64,000 nucleotides of DNA from Choricystis sp. odSpoLacu1. Lineage: Eukaryota > Chlorophyta > Trebouxiophyceae. This document shows, piece after piece, positions 18,458-31,400 of the stretch. The stretch is from positions 486,210-550,209 of the forward strand of contig OY253662.1 in NCBI GenBank assembly GCA_958009055.1. The letters are read 5' to 3'. Positions within the stretch are counted from its first letter, which is position 1. The number at the start of each line of letters is the position of its first letter. Below the pieces are notes generated by a model that saw nothing but the letters and a program-made list of their open reading frames with translations, did not search any database and was not told where the DNA came from. Both the position numbers and the translations under genes were made by a program.

Positions 18458-21400
18458 ATGAAGCTGTCAGGTACGAACAAAGGGCTGGGCAGGGTCAACG
18501 AGAGTCGACGTGAGCGGGGAGGCTGCGGCTTTGCCCGCCAAAGGGGAAGCCGCCCACGCGACGATGTGGGGCCGGCTCGGCGCCCGACAACACACCCCTT
18601 TCCCGTACCTTCACCCTCACAGCGTGCATGTTGATTGCCCTGATGGCGGCGACTGCGTCTGCGCAGACGGTGAGTCTGAAAATGGTGGGGGTTTGGCTTC
18701 CAAAGCGGAGCGCGCGTGAGGAGCGCGCGCGGAGCGCGAAACTCTGCGACACGCAGTGCGCGGCGTGCAGTCTTGGATTGCATAAAATGCGTTTTGCTAC
18801 GTCGGTGGGATGTTGCCGCACGCCGCGCCAGCGGCTGAGAGTTTGCACGCAGTATCGCAAGATGGAGGGGAAACTGCCACCCTGGGGCGCAACAAAGGAA
18901 GCTGCCTTTTTTGCGTGTGTTCAAAAACCACGCCCCCCCTTCCCTCTCTCTGCAGGCCGCCACGCTGGACGCAACCATCGCCAACAAGACGGCCGACGTG
19001 CTGGCTGCGGTCAACGCTGCAGAGAAAGCGGTGGTGTTCGCGTCGTTGAGCGCCAAGCCTGACATCACTGTCGTGGCGGCGACGCTGGCGGCGTCCAACA
19101 ATTTAGCCTCCGGCTCCGCCTTGACGGTGGTTCAACCGTCACCCGCCACGCCGACCGTGCCATCAGGCACCCTGCAGTGCCTGGTGAACGCGGACGGCGT
19201 GGTGGTTGGGCTGGTGGGCAGCAACGGTAAGGGGAACGAGGGGTGGAGAGGGGGCAGTGTGTGTTTTGTTTCTTTTCAACCCCGACCCTCCACTCCCACC
19301 CCAAACCCCTCCCACCCACAGGCAACTACGCGTGCTCCACCACTGCCGACACGTCCGTGCCCATTCCCATTGGCGACGGCTACATCAGCGGCTTGAAAGT
19401 GGCGGTCGCCAAGGTCGGGCCGCCGTATGTCGGCAAGCTTGTCGTCAGTGTCACGCCTCGCGGCGGCGGCTGGCCCGCCACCTACACGTGCGGTTCGGGG
19501 GGCGGCTTGCCTGTGACTCTGTTGTCGCCCTTGCAAGCGTTGTTGCTCTATGACTCGCGGGTTGGGTGCGTGGGCGCGCCGGCGTCTGGCGGTGGCCGCC
19601 GCCGCCTGGCGTCATCTGCCACCGCGTTGAACGTGTCCAGCCTGCTGTTGGAGGTGGCCTTGCGTCCAGTGGCGGCTGACGCTCCTGTACCGACTCTTCT
19701 GCTGAACGGCGTGCCAGTGGCCGGGGAGGTGCCGACGCCGACGCCGTCCTCGCCCACCGTCACACCAAGCACAGCCAGCCGCGCCATCAACTCGGCAGCA
19801 GCACTGATCATCACAGGCTCTGGATTTGACGCCGCGGCAGCTGGCAACGCGGTCACACTCAGCCTTGATGCAGTCGGCAATGTGACGTCGGCGACGTCCA
19901 ACCGACTCGACGTCACGCTGACGACGGCTCCCACGAGCGTTGGCTCGCTGACCGCCATCGTGACATCGTTTGGTGTGTCCAGCGGGCCGGCTGTGCAGGT
20001 AGCGACCGTCGTGGCCCCACCAACCGTCGTTGTCAACACGTCCAGCCGTGCCCTAGACGCGCCGACACTCGTCATCGCCGGCACCGGCTTCGACGCGTCG
20101 ACGCCGTCGGCCAACGTGGTGGCCTTGAGCAGCGGCAACGGCACGGTGACGGGCGCGACGCCTACTTCTCTGACCGTCGCGTTTTCCTCGCCGCCGAGCC
20201 TCGGCAATCTCACGGCTGTGGTGACGTCGTTCGGCGGGGCCAGCGGCGCGGCTGTGCAGGTGGCCACCGTGGTGGCCGCACCGACCGTCGTTGTCAACAC
20301 GTCCAGCCGTGCCCAAGACGCGCCGACACTCGTCATCGCCGGCACCGGTTTCGACGCGTCGACGCCGTCGGCCAACGTGGTGGCCTTGAGCAGCGGCAAC
20401 GGCACGGTGACGGGCGCGACTCCTACTTCTCTGACCGTCGCGTTTTCCTCGCCGCCGAGCCTTGGCAATCTCACGGCTGTGGTGACGTCGTTCGGCGGGG
20501 CCAGCGTCGCCCCTGTGCAGGTGGCCACCGTGGTGGCCGCACCGACCGTCGTTGTCAACACGTCCAACCTGGCCCAAGACGCGCCGACACTCGTCATCGC
20601 CGGCACCGGTTTCGACGCGTCGACGGCGTCGGCCAACGTGGTGGCCTTGAGCAGCGGCAACGGCACGGTGACGGGCGCGACGCCTACTTCTCTGACCGTC
20701 GCGTTTTCCTCGCCGCCGAGCCTCGGCAATCTCACGGCTGTGGTGACGTCGTTCGGCGGGGCCAGCGTCGCCCCTGTGCAGGTGGCCACCGTCGTGGCCG
20801 CACCGACCGTCGTTGTCAACACGTCCAACCTGGCCCAAGACGCGCCGACACTCGTCATCGCCGGCACCGGTTTCGACGCGTCGACGGCGTCGGCCAACGT
20901 GGTGGCCTTGAGCAGCGGCAACGGCACGGTGACCGGCGCGACGCCTACTTCTCTGACCGTCGCGTTTTCCTCGCCGCCGAGCCTTGGCAATCTCACGGCT
21001 GTGGTGACGTCGTTCGACGGGGCCAGCGTCGCCCCTGTGCAGGTGGCCACCGTCGTGGCCGCACCGACCGTCGTTGTCAACACGTCCAGCCGTGCCCAAG
21101 ACGCGCCGACACTGGTCATCGCCGGCACCGGTTTCGACGCGTCGACGCCGTCGGCCAACGTGGTGGCCTTGAGCGGCGGCAACGGCACGGTGACCGGCGC
21201 GACGCCTACTTCTCTGACCGTCGCGTTTTCCTCGCCGCCGAGCCTTGGCGATCTCACGGCTGTGGTGACGTCGTTCGGCGGGGCCAGCGGCGCGGCTGTG
21301 CAGGTGGCCACCGTCGTGGCCCCACCGACCGTCGTTGTCAACACGTCCAGCCGTGCCCTAGACGCGCCGACACTGGTCATCGCCGGCACCGGTTTCGACG

Positions 21401-23811
21401 CGTCGACGCCGTCGGCCAACGTGGTGGCCTTGAGCGGCGGCAACGGCACGGTGACCGGCGCGACGCCTACTTCTCTGACCGTCGCGTTTTCCTCGCCGCC
21501 GAGCCTTGGCGATCTCACGGCTGTGGTGACGTCGTTCGGCGGGGCCAGCGGCGCGGCTGTGCAGGTGGCCACCGTCGTGGCCCCACCGACCGTCGTTGTC
21601 AACACGTCCAGCCGTGCCCTAGACGCGCCGACACTCGTCATCGCCGGCACCGGTTTCGACGCGTCGACGCCGTCGGCCAACGTGGTGGCCTTGAGCAGCG
21701 GCAACGGCACGGTGACGGGCGCGACGCCTACTTCTCTGACCGTCGCGTTTTCCTCGCCGCCGAGCCTCGGCAATCTCACGGCTGTGGTGACGTCGTTCGG
21801 CGGGGCCAGCGTCGCCCCTGTGCAGGTGGCCACCGTCGTGGCCCCACCGACCGTCGTTGTCAACACGTCCAACCTGGCCCAAGACGCGCCGACACTGGTC
21901 ATCGCCGGCACCGGTTTCGACGCGTCGACGCCGTCGGCCAACGTGGTGGCCTTGAGCAGCGGCAACGGCACGTTGACGGGCGCGACGCCTACTTCTCTGA
22001 CCGTCGCGTTTTCCTCGCCGCCGAGCCTTGGCGATCTCACGGCTGTGGTGACGTCGTTCGGCGGGGCCAGCGGCGCGGCTGTGCAGGTGGCCACCGTCGT
22101 GGCCCTACCGACCGTCGTTGTCAACACGTCCAGCCGTGCCCTAGACGCGCCGACACTGGTCATCGCCGGCACCGGTTTCGACGCGTCGACGCCGTCGGCC
22201 AACGTGGTGGCCTTGAGCAGCGGCAACGGCACGGTGACCGGCGCGACGCCTACTTCTCTGACCGTCGCGTTTTCCTCGCCGCCGAGCCTCGGCGATCTCA
22301 CGGCTGTTGTGACGTCGTTTGGCGGGGCCAGCGACGCGGCTGTGCAGGTGGCCACCGTGGTGGCCGCACCGACCGTCGTTGTCAACACGTCCAACCTGGC
22401 CCAAGACGCGCCGACACTCGTCATCGCCGGCACCGGTTTCGACGCGTCGACGCCGTCGGCCAACGTGGTGGCCTTGAGCAGCGGCAACGGCACGGTGACG
22501 GGCGCGACGCCTACTTCTCTGACCGTCGCGTTTTCCTCGCCGCCGAGCCTTGGCGATCTCACGGCTGTCGTGACGTCGTTCGGCGGGGCCAGCGACGCGG
22601 CTGTGCAGGTGGCCATCGTCGTGGCCGCACCGACCGTCGTTGTCAACACGTCCAGCCTGGCCCAAGACGCGCCGACACTGGTCATCGCCGGCACCGGTTT
22701 CGACGCGTCGACGCCGTCGGCCAACGTGGTGGCTTTGAGCAGCGGCAACGGCACGGTGACGGGCGCGACGCCTACTTCTCTGACCGTCGCGTTTTCCTCG
22801 CCGCCGAGCCTTGGCGATCTCACGGCTGTTGTGACGTCGTTTGGCGGGGCCAGCGGCACGGCTGTGCAGGTGGCCACCGTCGTGGCCCCACCCCCGAAGC
22901 TGGCTGCTGTGGTTATACGCGGCGGCATCTACACGAGTTCCAACTTTGGCGGGACGTGGACTCCGTCGACCTCTGGTCTGCCTGCGTCGGGTCTCTGGTA
23001 TTCGATCACGTCGTCGTCGGACGGCACCAAGCTGGCTGCTGTGGTTATAGGCGGCGGCATCTACACGAGTTCCAACTCTGGCGGGACGTGGACTCGGTCG
23101 ACCTCTGGTCTACCTGCGTCGGCCAGCTGGGAATCCATCACGTCGTCGGCGGACGGCACGAAGCTGGCTGCTGTGATTGCTGGCGGCGGCATCTACACGA
23201 GTTCCAACTCTGGCGGGACGTGGACTCAGTCGACCGCTGGTAACGCCTTCTGGCGTTCGATCACGTCGTCGGCGGACGGCACGATGCTGGCTGCTGTGGT
23301 TGGAGGCGGCGGCATCTACACGAGTTCCTACTCTGGCGGGAGGACGTGGACTCTGGCGACCTCTGGTCTGCCTGCGTCGGCCATATGGTTTTCGATCACG
23401 TCGTCGTCGGACGGCACGAAGCTGGCTGCTGTGGTTTCTGGCGGCGGCATCTACACGAGTTCCAACTCTGGCGGGACGTGGACTCCGGCGACCTCTGGTC
23501 TACCTGCGTCGGCTTACTGGGTATCGATCACGTCGTCGTCGGACGGCACGAAGCTGGCTGCTGTGGTTAATGGCGGCGGCATCTACACGAGTTCCAACTC
23601 TGGCGGGACGTGGACTCCGGCGACCTCTGGTCTACCTGCGTCGGCTTACTGGGTATCGATCACGTCGTCGTCGGACGGCACGAAGCTGGCTGCTGTGGTT
23701 TTAGGCGGCGGCATCTACACGAGTTCCAACTCTGGCGGGACGTGGACTCAGTCGACCTCTGGTCTGCCGAGTGACAAGCTCGATTGGATTTCGATCACGT
23801 TGTCAGCGTGA
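18458..23811 (+). CDS. Secreted IPT/TIG-repeat plus Asp-box repeat protein, unit 3 (spliced)
   Basis: Exons 18458-18470, 18623-18669, 18956-19226 and 19322-23811 predict 1606 residues with the same signal peptide. There are eleven 87-residue repeats (345-1301) and seven Asp-box repeats. Blades 2-7 are mostly different variants from those in units 1 and 2, including IGGGI, SGGGI and NGGGI forms. Blades 5 and 6 are almost identical, which suggests a recent duplication of one blade balanced by loss of another. It ends at the shared ITLSA stop. Confidence 0.8.
20023..22893 (+). repeat. 261-bp coding repeat array, 11 copies
   Basis: Eleven copies of 261 bp. Copies 3 and 4 carry the TAS variant; copies 5 and 6 are near-identical SGGNG variants, which suggests a local tandem duplication. 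Confidence 0.95.
22897..23808 (+). repeat. Seven Asp-box coding repeats, unit 3
   Basis: Seven repeats; the variable codon reads I, I, A, G, S, N, L. Confidence 0.85.
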
Positions 23812-23812
23812 C

Positions 23813-24100
23813 ACGAGTTCCAACTCTGGCGGGACGTGGACTCCGGCGACCTCTGGTCTACCTGCGTCGGCTTACTGGGGATCGATCACGTCGTCGTCGG
23901 ACGGCACGAAGCTGGCTGCTGTGATTTTTGGCGGCGGCATCTACACGAGTTCCGACTCTGGCGGGACGTGGACTCCGTATGTGCTGGCGTACAAGTCGTC
24001 TGTGTGAGGCAACATGACCGCGGCGGGCACCGTTAACGAGTACTTGTTTGCCGCCATGTCGGGCGTGAGGTACACGTTCAGCATGAACAACACCTGCTAA
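23813..24100 (+). pseudogene. Out-of-frame C-terminal remnant, unit 3
   Basis: Same sequence and same two stops as in unit 1. Confidence 0.62.
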
Positions 24101-25257
24101 ACAACACGACACCCAATTGTGCATAGATCATGTCGACCTCCCTGTGGCTCACGAAACCGCACACATGCCACTGTGGCACCCCCCCTCTCCCCCTTTTTTC
24201 GACCCCTTTTTTTCAAACACCATTTCATGTGTTTTACGTGGCACCCACGACCCGCCCGGCTGGTGCAACAACGCCGGCCAACATCGGCGCGCGTTGTGGT
24301 CGTCCTGCTGGATGACAAAATCGCGCGACTGGATCGGGGGAACAACCACCCCCCTCCCGCCGTCGTCCTCCCTCCCCCCCCCCCCCCCCGCCCCCTTCCG
24401 TCCAGCCTTTGCTGGAATGAAGGGGGCGGGGGGGGGAGGGGTGGGTGATGGCGACGCACGGCATTTCCCCCCTCCGACCTTTTCTTTCGTTTTAGACCGC
24501 ACCCTCCCCTCCACCCGCCCGCCCCCCTTCCCGCACTTCCCACCCTCCCCCATCCACACGAGGAAAGAGAGTTCTGAACTCTTGTTGCCTTGTTTTTTTT
24601 CTTCAAGTTTCATCAGTGCCTGGTGCACCAGCCCTGAAATCACTCGACTCTAGCGCGCCACTGTGGCCACCAAGCGGTGTCTGTGTTTCGAGCGGCCTTT
24701 TTTTATCAATTTTGTGTAACGCATGCCCGGCTGCTTTGTGTGGCCGCCAACTGTGCCAACATGAGGGTGCGCCCCCGCGTGGTGGGGCAGGTTTTGTGGC
24801 GGGCGTCATTCCACAGGTGATGGGCGTGTGTTTTCCTATTTCCTTTGTCACGCCCGGGACGTGGCTCTGGGGTTGAGCGGGTCGGCCGCAGAGGCCGCAG
24901 AGAGGGACCACCATCAAAACAACAGGATTTTGTTGGTGCAAAGAACGTGGTACGGACGCGACGTCTCTCTCTACGGCTCTGCACCCCCACACTCCACCCA
25001 CTTCCCCCCCCCCCCCCCTCCTGCGCACCCGCGCGCGGCCCTCATCCCACTCTTCCACTGGTCTCGAGTGATACGCACGACTTTGTACCGCCCGCCCTGG
25101 CGCGCACACTGGTGGGTGGCGTTGGTTTGGGGCGGGGCGGGGCAGCAGACGCGCGTGCGTGTGTCTCGCAAGATGGCGACGAATCAGACTGCATCCAACG
25201 CGCGGCGCCCCAATCGCGGCTCGCTCGCACGCGCGGCGTGCGTCCTTGCGCGCCCGC

Positions 25258-25292
25258 TTAGGGTTAGGGTTAGGGTTAGGGTTAGGGTTAGG
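25258..25292 (+). repeat. Interstitial telomeric tract, unit 3 (5 x TTAGGG)
   Basis: Five perfect TTAGGG plus TTAGG. Confidence 0.97.
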
Positions 25293-25411
25293 CTGGGGTG
25301 GGGCTGGAGTGGGTGCGCGTGGGGGTGGGAGAGGAGGGGGCGCGCGGGGGGCTCTCTCTCCGTCGCGCCGAGCGAGAGAGAGCCGTCGAGCACGAGAGAG
25401 CGCGGCAGGCG

Positions 25412-25678
25412 GTGCTGCTCGGCGTCGTGGTGCACCTGGGCAGCATGCTGGGGGGGCATTATGTCGCGTACGTGCGGCGGGATGTCGACGCCAAGAAGAA
25501 GAAGAAGAAAAATGACGAGGACGAGGGTGGCGACGACTCGCCATCCACCACCACCACCACCCAATGTTACCGGGCGTCCGACTCGCACGTGGCCGCGGTG
25601 GGCGAGGCCGAGGTGCTGGCGTGTGAGGCGTACATTCTGTTGTATGGGCGGGTGGAGGAGGAGGTGGAGAGAGGGTGA
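25412..25678 (+). pseudogene. Ubiquitin-specific protease C-terminal fragment, unit 3
   Basis: Same open fragment as in unit 2. Confidence 0.78.
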
Positions 25679-25793
25679 GAGAGAGAGGAGGGGGTTCAGT
25701 TTTTCGTTTTGCACGGGGGCCTCTGTTATTGCACAGTGGGGAAAAGGTCGATGGCGGGGTCTGTTGTTGTTGGGGGGTGTTAGCGGAAGAAGA

Positions 25794-26510
25794 GGGTTTG
25801 GCGAGAAGATCGTGCTCAGCCTCAACGCGGTCGGCGCCGTGTTCTCTGCGACCGCGACACAACTCACTGTCACACTCTCGACGGCGCCGACGAGCACGGG
25901 CGCTCTCACCGCCGTGGTTACGTAGTCCGGTACCTCCTCTGGTGCGGCAGTGCAGGTGGCCACCATCGTTGCCGCGCCGACTGTGACTCAAAACACTGCC
26001 AACATTTTACTCAGTGCTGTGCTGAATCGTGGCACGGCCGGCAGTGCGTCCTCAGCGACGGCGACGCAGTTGACAGTTACTTTTACGACGGCTCCGACGA
26101 GCGCTGGCGCGATGACCGCCGTGGACACGTCTTTCGGCGGCGCCAGCGGCTCGACAGTGCAGGTTGCAACGGTAGCGACCCAGTTCAATCAACCGGGCCT
26201 TTTAACCATTGAGAATGGTGACGCATTCGTGCCAAATTTCGGTGGGAGCTCTGTTTCAATTTGTCAGGTCAGCGGGACGCCGCCGACGCTCAGTGGGTGC
26301 TCCTACTCGGGCAGCGGCTTTTTGCAGCCTGTTGCAATCACTTTGGACGGCTTGGGACATGCGTACATCGTTAATTTCGGCACTCCTGACATCTCGGTGT
26401 GTACCGTCACGGGTTCATCGCCTCCCCCGCTGACCTCCTGCTCAACTTCTGGCAGTGAAGGGTTAGGGTTAGGTTTTGGTAGGAAAGGAGGCGGCAGGCG
26501 GATTATGTAG
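25794..26510 (+). pseudogene. Broken IPT/TIG plus NHL-like gene, unit 3
   Basis: Same relic with the same TAG; conserved part ends at 26459. Confidence 0.7.
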
Positions 26511-27083
26511 CTAACCAAAATTGACAAGTACGCAAAGACGCCAACAATCAAGTTCGCAAAGACGCCAACAATCCTCTCGCCCGCCGTTGGGGAGCGGCTG
26601 CAGCCCGGTACCCGCCCGTCTGATGAATCGTTGGGGTCATACAGAGCTTGTCGGTGGAAGAGGGATGGAGTGAGGGGGAGAGGAGGAGTGCTGCTGGGGG
26701 TGTGCGCGACGGCGAGGTTGAGAGCGAAACCACAGACGCGTCGACGACGACGACGCACTTTTTCGCTGCTTGTTGGTCGCCCGCCCTCTGAAACCACGTT
26801 TCTGACACCAAATGCACACCCACCTGGCAGTCCGCTCCGTGTGGGCGCCGCTGGCGTGGCGTGGGGGTAGGGGGGGGTTGCGCGCGGGCAGAGGAGCCAG
26901 TGTTAAAACGTGTCCGGCACAACGTGACGAAAACGTGTCGAAAACGTGACAAAACGGGACGAAACGGGACGAAACGGGACAAAACATCAACGCAGCGATA
27001 GAACAGGACAAAACTCACTCTTCACTGCTGCGTTTTTTGTGGCAACTCGTCTCTGGGTTTTCCTTCCCCGCACTCAACACGCC

Positions 27084-27122
27084 ATGCTGCCCTTGCTATT
27101 CGTCTCCCTCGTGCTGGCGCAG
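27084..27122 (+). other. Orphan signal-peptide exon, unit 3
   Basis: Same 13 codons and GTGAGC donor as in unit 1. Confidence 0.38.
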
Positions 27123-27219
27123 GTGAGCTGGGGCGGGCGTGGTTTTCTGCGTCGAAAGGGGGGGGGGGGAGGGCGAGAGCGAGATGAATTTCGTTTTGCG
27201 CGCGCGCGCGCCCCGGGGT

Positions 27220-27794
27220 TCACCGGCACGCCGCCCGTCCCCGGCCCCACACACGCGACACGAGCTGCAGGCAGCGGTTTGTGGGGCTGCCTTCATGCGG
27301 AGGTGGCTGCGCGCCGCGTGGGGCGCGGCGGCGAGTGTCTTTGTTTTTGGCGCTGTTGTGGTGAGGCGACTTCTGCTGCGCGAGCGCGTGGGCGCCGCCA
27401 GACGCCACCCACTGGGGCGGGGAGGTGGGGGAGGCGGCGGAGGAGGGGACGTCGGCGCCGCCCTGTGGAGAGAAGAGGGGAGGGACACAGGGGGGAGGGG
27501 GCGGGTGTGTGGGTGCGACGTCGGCCGCACACCACAACTCCCACCCTTCTCTCTCACCAACCCTCAAACCATCCTCACCTCCATCTCGCACGGCGCCTCG
27601 ACATCGGGGGCGGGCGCGGCCTGAGTGAACGGCACCGCCTCACTCACGCCCGCCCGCCGCCGTGGCACGATGTTGCCTGCGCCTCCGGCCGTCGCAGCAG
27701 GCTCGACGACGGCATCGTCATCCGCGAACGCGGTGTCGCGCTCCCGCTTGCGTGTGGGTGCGGCCGGCGCGGTGCGGCGGCCGCGCAGCGGCAT
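27220..27794 (-). CDS. Hypothetical two-exon minus-strand gene, unit 3
   Basis: Exons 27794-27579 and 27462-27220; predicted protein identical to unit 1. Confidence 0.4.
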
Positions 27795-28056
27795 GGATGT
27801 GAGAGCAGAGAAGAGGGGCGGAAACTAGGGGTGGGCGGGGGGCGCCATTGAGGGTGCGTGTGTGTGTGGAGTGGAGTGGGTGCGCGTGGGGGTGGGAGAG
27901 GAGGGGGCGCGCGGGGGGCTCTCTCTCCGTCGCGCCGAGTGAGAGAGAGCCGTCGAGCGCGAGAGAGCGCGGCAGGCGGTGCTGCGAGAGGAGGCACACC
28001 TCGACGCCTCTTTTTGTTTGCTCCTCACTTTCTCCTCCTTTCCCCGGTTTCGGAAG

Positions 28057-28414
28057 GGCCCAGCCTTGGCGCCAAGCCAGCAGGGGGGGAGGAGGGGGCA
28101 GCCCCCCCTGCCCAGCGCGCCGTCGACCGCGGCGGCGGCGACCGCTGCGGCACGGGCGGTGTCGTCGGCTTTTGTGGTCGGACGTCACCAGGGCTGCTGC
28201 CAGGATTTTGGGCGGGGCCTGGTGTCGGCCACCAGCGACACACACGTGTGTGCAGCAGCAGGGGGGGGCTGCAGGCAAGAGCACTTTGCGCGCAGCGCGT
28301 CTTTCGAAAACACTTAGTTACAGTTACAGTTCGTTACAGTTCTTACAGTTCGTTTTCAAACAAAACACCTTTTGGCGTCCTTTTCCCGCCCTCCACCCCC
28401 CAAATCATCCTGCC
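28057..28414 (+). promoter_or_regulatory. Leader/promoter region, unit 4
   Basis: Same elements as in unit 1: palindrome 28065-28076, CACGTG palindrome 28239-28252, TTACAG cluster about 28318-28346. Confidence 0.48.
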
Positions 28415-31400
28415 ATGAAGCTGTCAGGTACGAACAAAGGGCTGGGCAGGGTCAACGAGAGTCGACGTGAGCGGGGAGGCTGCGGCTTTGCCCGCCAAAG
28501 GGGAAGCCGCCCACGCGACGATGTGGGGCCGGCTCGGCGCCCGACAACACACCCCTTTCCCGTACCTTCACCCTCACAGCGTGCATGTTGATTGCCCTGA
28601 TGGCGGCGACTGCGTCTGCGCAGACGGTGAGTCTGAAAATGGTGGGGGTTTGGCTTCCAAAGCGGAGCGCGCGTGAGGAGCGCGCGCGGAGCGCGAAACT
28701 CTGCGACACGCAGTGCGCGGCGTGCAGTCTTGGATTGCATAAAATGCGTTTTGCTACGTCGGTGGGATGTTGCCGCACGCCGCGCCAGCGGCTGAGAGTT
28801 TGCACGCAGTATCGCAAGATGGAGGGGAAACTGCCACCCTGGGGCGCAACAAAGGAAGCTGCCTTTTTTGCGTGTGTTCAAAAACCACGCCCCCCCTTCC
28901 CTCTCTCTGCAGGCCGCCACGCTGGACGCAACCATCGCCAACAAGACGGCCGACGTGCTGGCTGCGGTCAACGCTGCAGAGAAAGCGGTGGTGTTCGCGT
29001 CGTTGAGCGCCAAGCCTGACATCACTGTCGTGGCGGCGACGCTGGCGGCGTCCAACAATTTAGCCTCCGGCTCCGCCTTGACGGTGGTTCAACCGTCACC
29101 CGCCACGCCGACCGTGCCATCAGGCACCCTGCAGTGCCTGGTGAACGCGGACGGCGTGGTGGTTGGGCTGGTGGGCAGCAACGGTAAGGGGAACGAGGGG
29201 TGGAGAGGGGGCAGTGTGTGTTTTGTTTCTTTTCAACCCCGACCCTCCACTCCCACCCCAAACCCCTCCCACCCACAGGCAACTACGCGTGCTCCACCAC
29301 TGCCGACACGTCCGTGCCCATTCCCATTGGCGACGGCTACATCAGCGGCTTGAAAGTGGCGGTCGCCAAGGTCGGGCCGCCGTATGTCGGCAAGCTTGTC
29401 GTCAGTGTCACGCCTCGCGGCGGCGGCTGGCCCGCCACCTACACGTGCGGTTCGGGGGGCGGCTTGCCTGTGACTCTGTTGTCGCCCTTGCAAGCGTTGT
29501 TGCTCTATGACTCGCGGGTTGGGTGCGTGGGCGCGCCGGCGTCTGGCGGTGGCCGCCGCCGCCTGGCGTCATCTGCCACCGCGTTGAACGTGTCCAGCCT
29601 GCTGTTGGAGGTGGCCTTGCGTCCAGTGGCGGCTGACGCTCCTGTACCGACTCTTCTGCTGAACGGCGTGCCAGTGGCCGGGGAGGTGCCGACGCCGACG
29701 CCGTCCTCGCCCACCGTCACACCAAGCACAGCCAGCCGCGCCATCAACTCGGCAGCAGCACTGATCATCACAGGCTCTGGATTTGACGCCGCGGCAGCTG
29801 GCAACGCGGTCACACTCAGCCTTGATGCAGTCGGCAATGTGACGTCGGCGACGTCCAACCGACTCGACGTCACGCTGACGACGGCTCCCACGAGCGTTGG
29901 CTCGCTGACCGCCATCGTGACATCGTTTGGTGTGTCCAGCGGGCCGGCTGTGCAGGTAGCGACCGTCGTGGCCCCACCAACCGTCGTTGTCAACACGTCC
30001 AGCCGTGCCCTAGACGCGCCGACACTCGTCATCGCCGGCACCGGTTTCGACGCGTCGACGCCGTCGGCCAACGTGGTGGCCTTGAGCAGCGGCAACGGCA
30101 CGGTGACGGGCGCGACGCCTACTTCTCTGACCGTCGCGTTTTCCTCGCCGCCGAGCCTTGGCAATCTCACGGCTGTGGTGACGTCGTTCGGCGGGGCCAG
30201 CGGCGCGGCTGTGCAGGTGGCCACCGTGGTGGCCGCACCGACCGTCGTTGTCAACACGTCCAGCCGTGCCCAAGACGCGCCGACACTCGTCATCGCCGGC
30301 ACCGGTTTCGACGCGTCGACGCCGTCGGCCAACGTGGTGGCCTTGAGCAGCGGCAACGGCACGGTGACGGGCGCGACGCCTACTTCTCTGACCGTCGCGT
30401 TTTCCTCGCCGCCGAGCCTCGGCAATCTCACGGCTGTGGTGACGTCGTTCGGCGGGGCCAGCGTCGCCCCTGTGCAGGTGGCCACCGTGGTGGCCGCACC
30501 GACCGTCGTTGTCAACACGTCCAACCTGGCCCAAGACGCGCCGACACTCGTCATCGCCGGCACCGGTTTCGACGCGTCGACGCCGTCGGCCAACGTGGTG
30601 GCCTTGAGCGGCGGCAACGGCACGGTGACCGGCGCGACGCCTACTTCTCTGACCGTCGCGTTTTCCTCGCCGCCGAGCCTTGGCGATCTCACGGCTGTGG
30701 TGACGTCGTTCGGCGGGGCCAGCGGCGCGGCTGTGCAGGTGGCCACCGTCGTGGCCCCACCGACCGTCGTTGTCAACACGTCCAGCCGTGCCCTAGACGC
30801 GCCGACACTCGTCATCGCCGGCACCGGTTTCGACGCGTCGACGCCGTCGGCCAACGTGGTGGCCTTGAGCAGCGGCAACGGCACGGTGACCGGCGCGACG
30901 CCTACTTCTCTGACCGTCGCGTTTTCCTCGCCGCCGAGCCTCGGCAATCTCACGGCTGTGGTGACGTCGTTTGGCGGGGCCAGCGGCGCGGCTGTGCAGG
31001 TGGCCACCGTGGTGGCCGCACCGACCGTCGTTGTCAACACGTCCAACCTGGCCCAAGACGCGCCGACACTCGTCATCGCCGGCACCGGTTTCGACGCGTC
31101 GACGCCGTCGGCCAACGTGGTGGCCTTGAGCAGCGGCAACGGCACGGTGACGGGCGCGACGCCTACTTCTCTGACCGTCGCGTTTTCCTCGCCGCCGAGC
31201 CTCGGCGATCTCACGGCTGTCGTGACGTCGTTCGGCGGGGCCAGCGACGCGGCTGTGCAGGTGGCCATCGTCGTGGCCGCACCGACCGTCGTTGTCAACA
31301 CGTCCAGCCTGGCCCAAGACGCGCCGACACTGGTCATCGCCGGCACCGGTTTCGACGCGTCGACGCCGTCGGCCAACGTGGTGGCTTTGAGCAGCGGCAA

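Larger units (their letters stand above)
18100..28056 (+). repeat. Array unit 3
   Basis: Blocks: leader 18100-18457; gene 18458-23811; tail 23813-24100; spacer 24101-25257; interstitial telomere 25258-25292; relic block to 27871; 114-bp repeat copy 27872-27985. It has eleven 261-bp repeats. Confidence 0.95.
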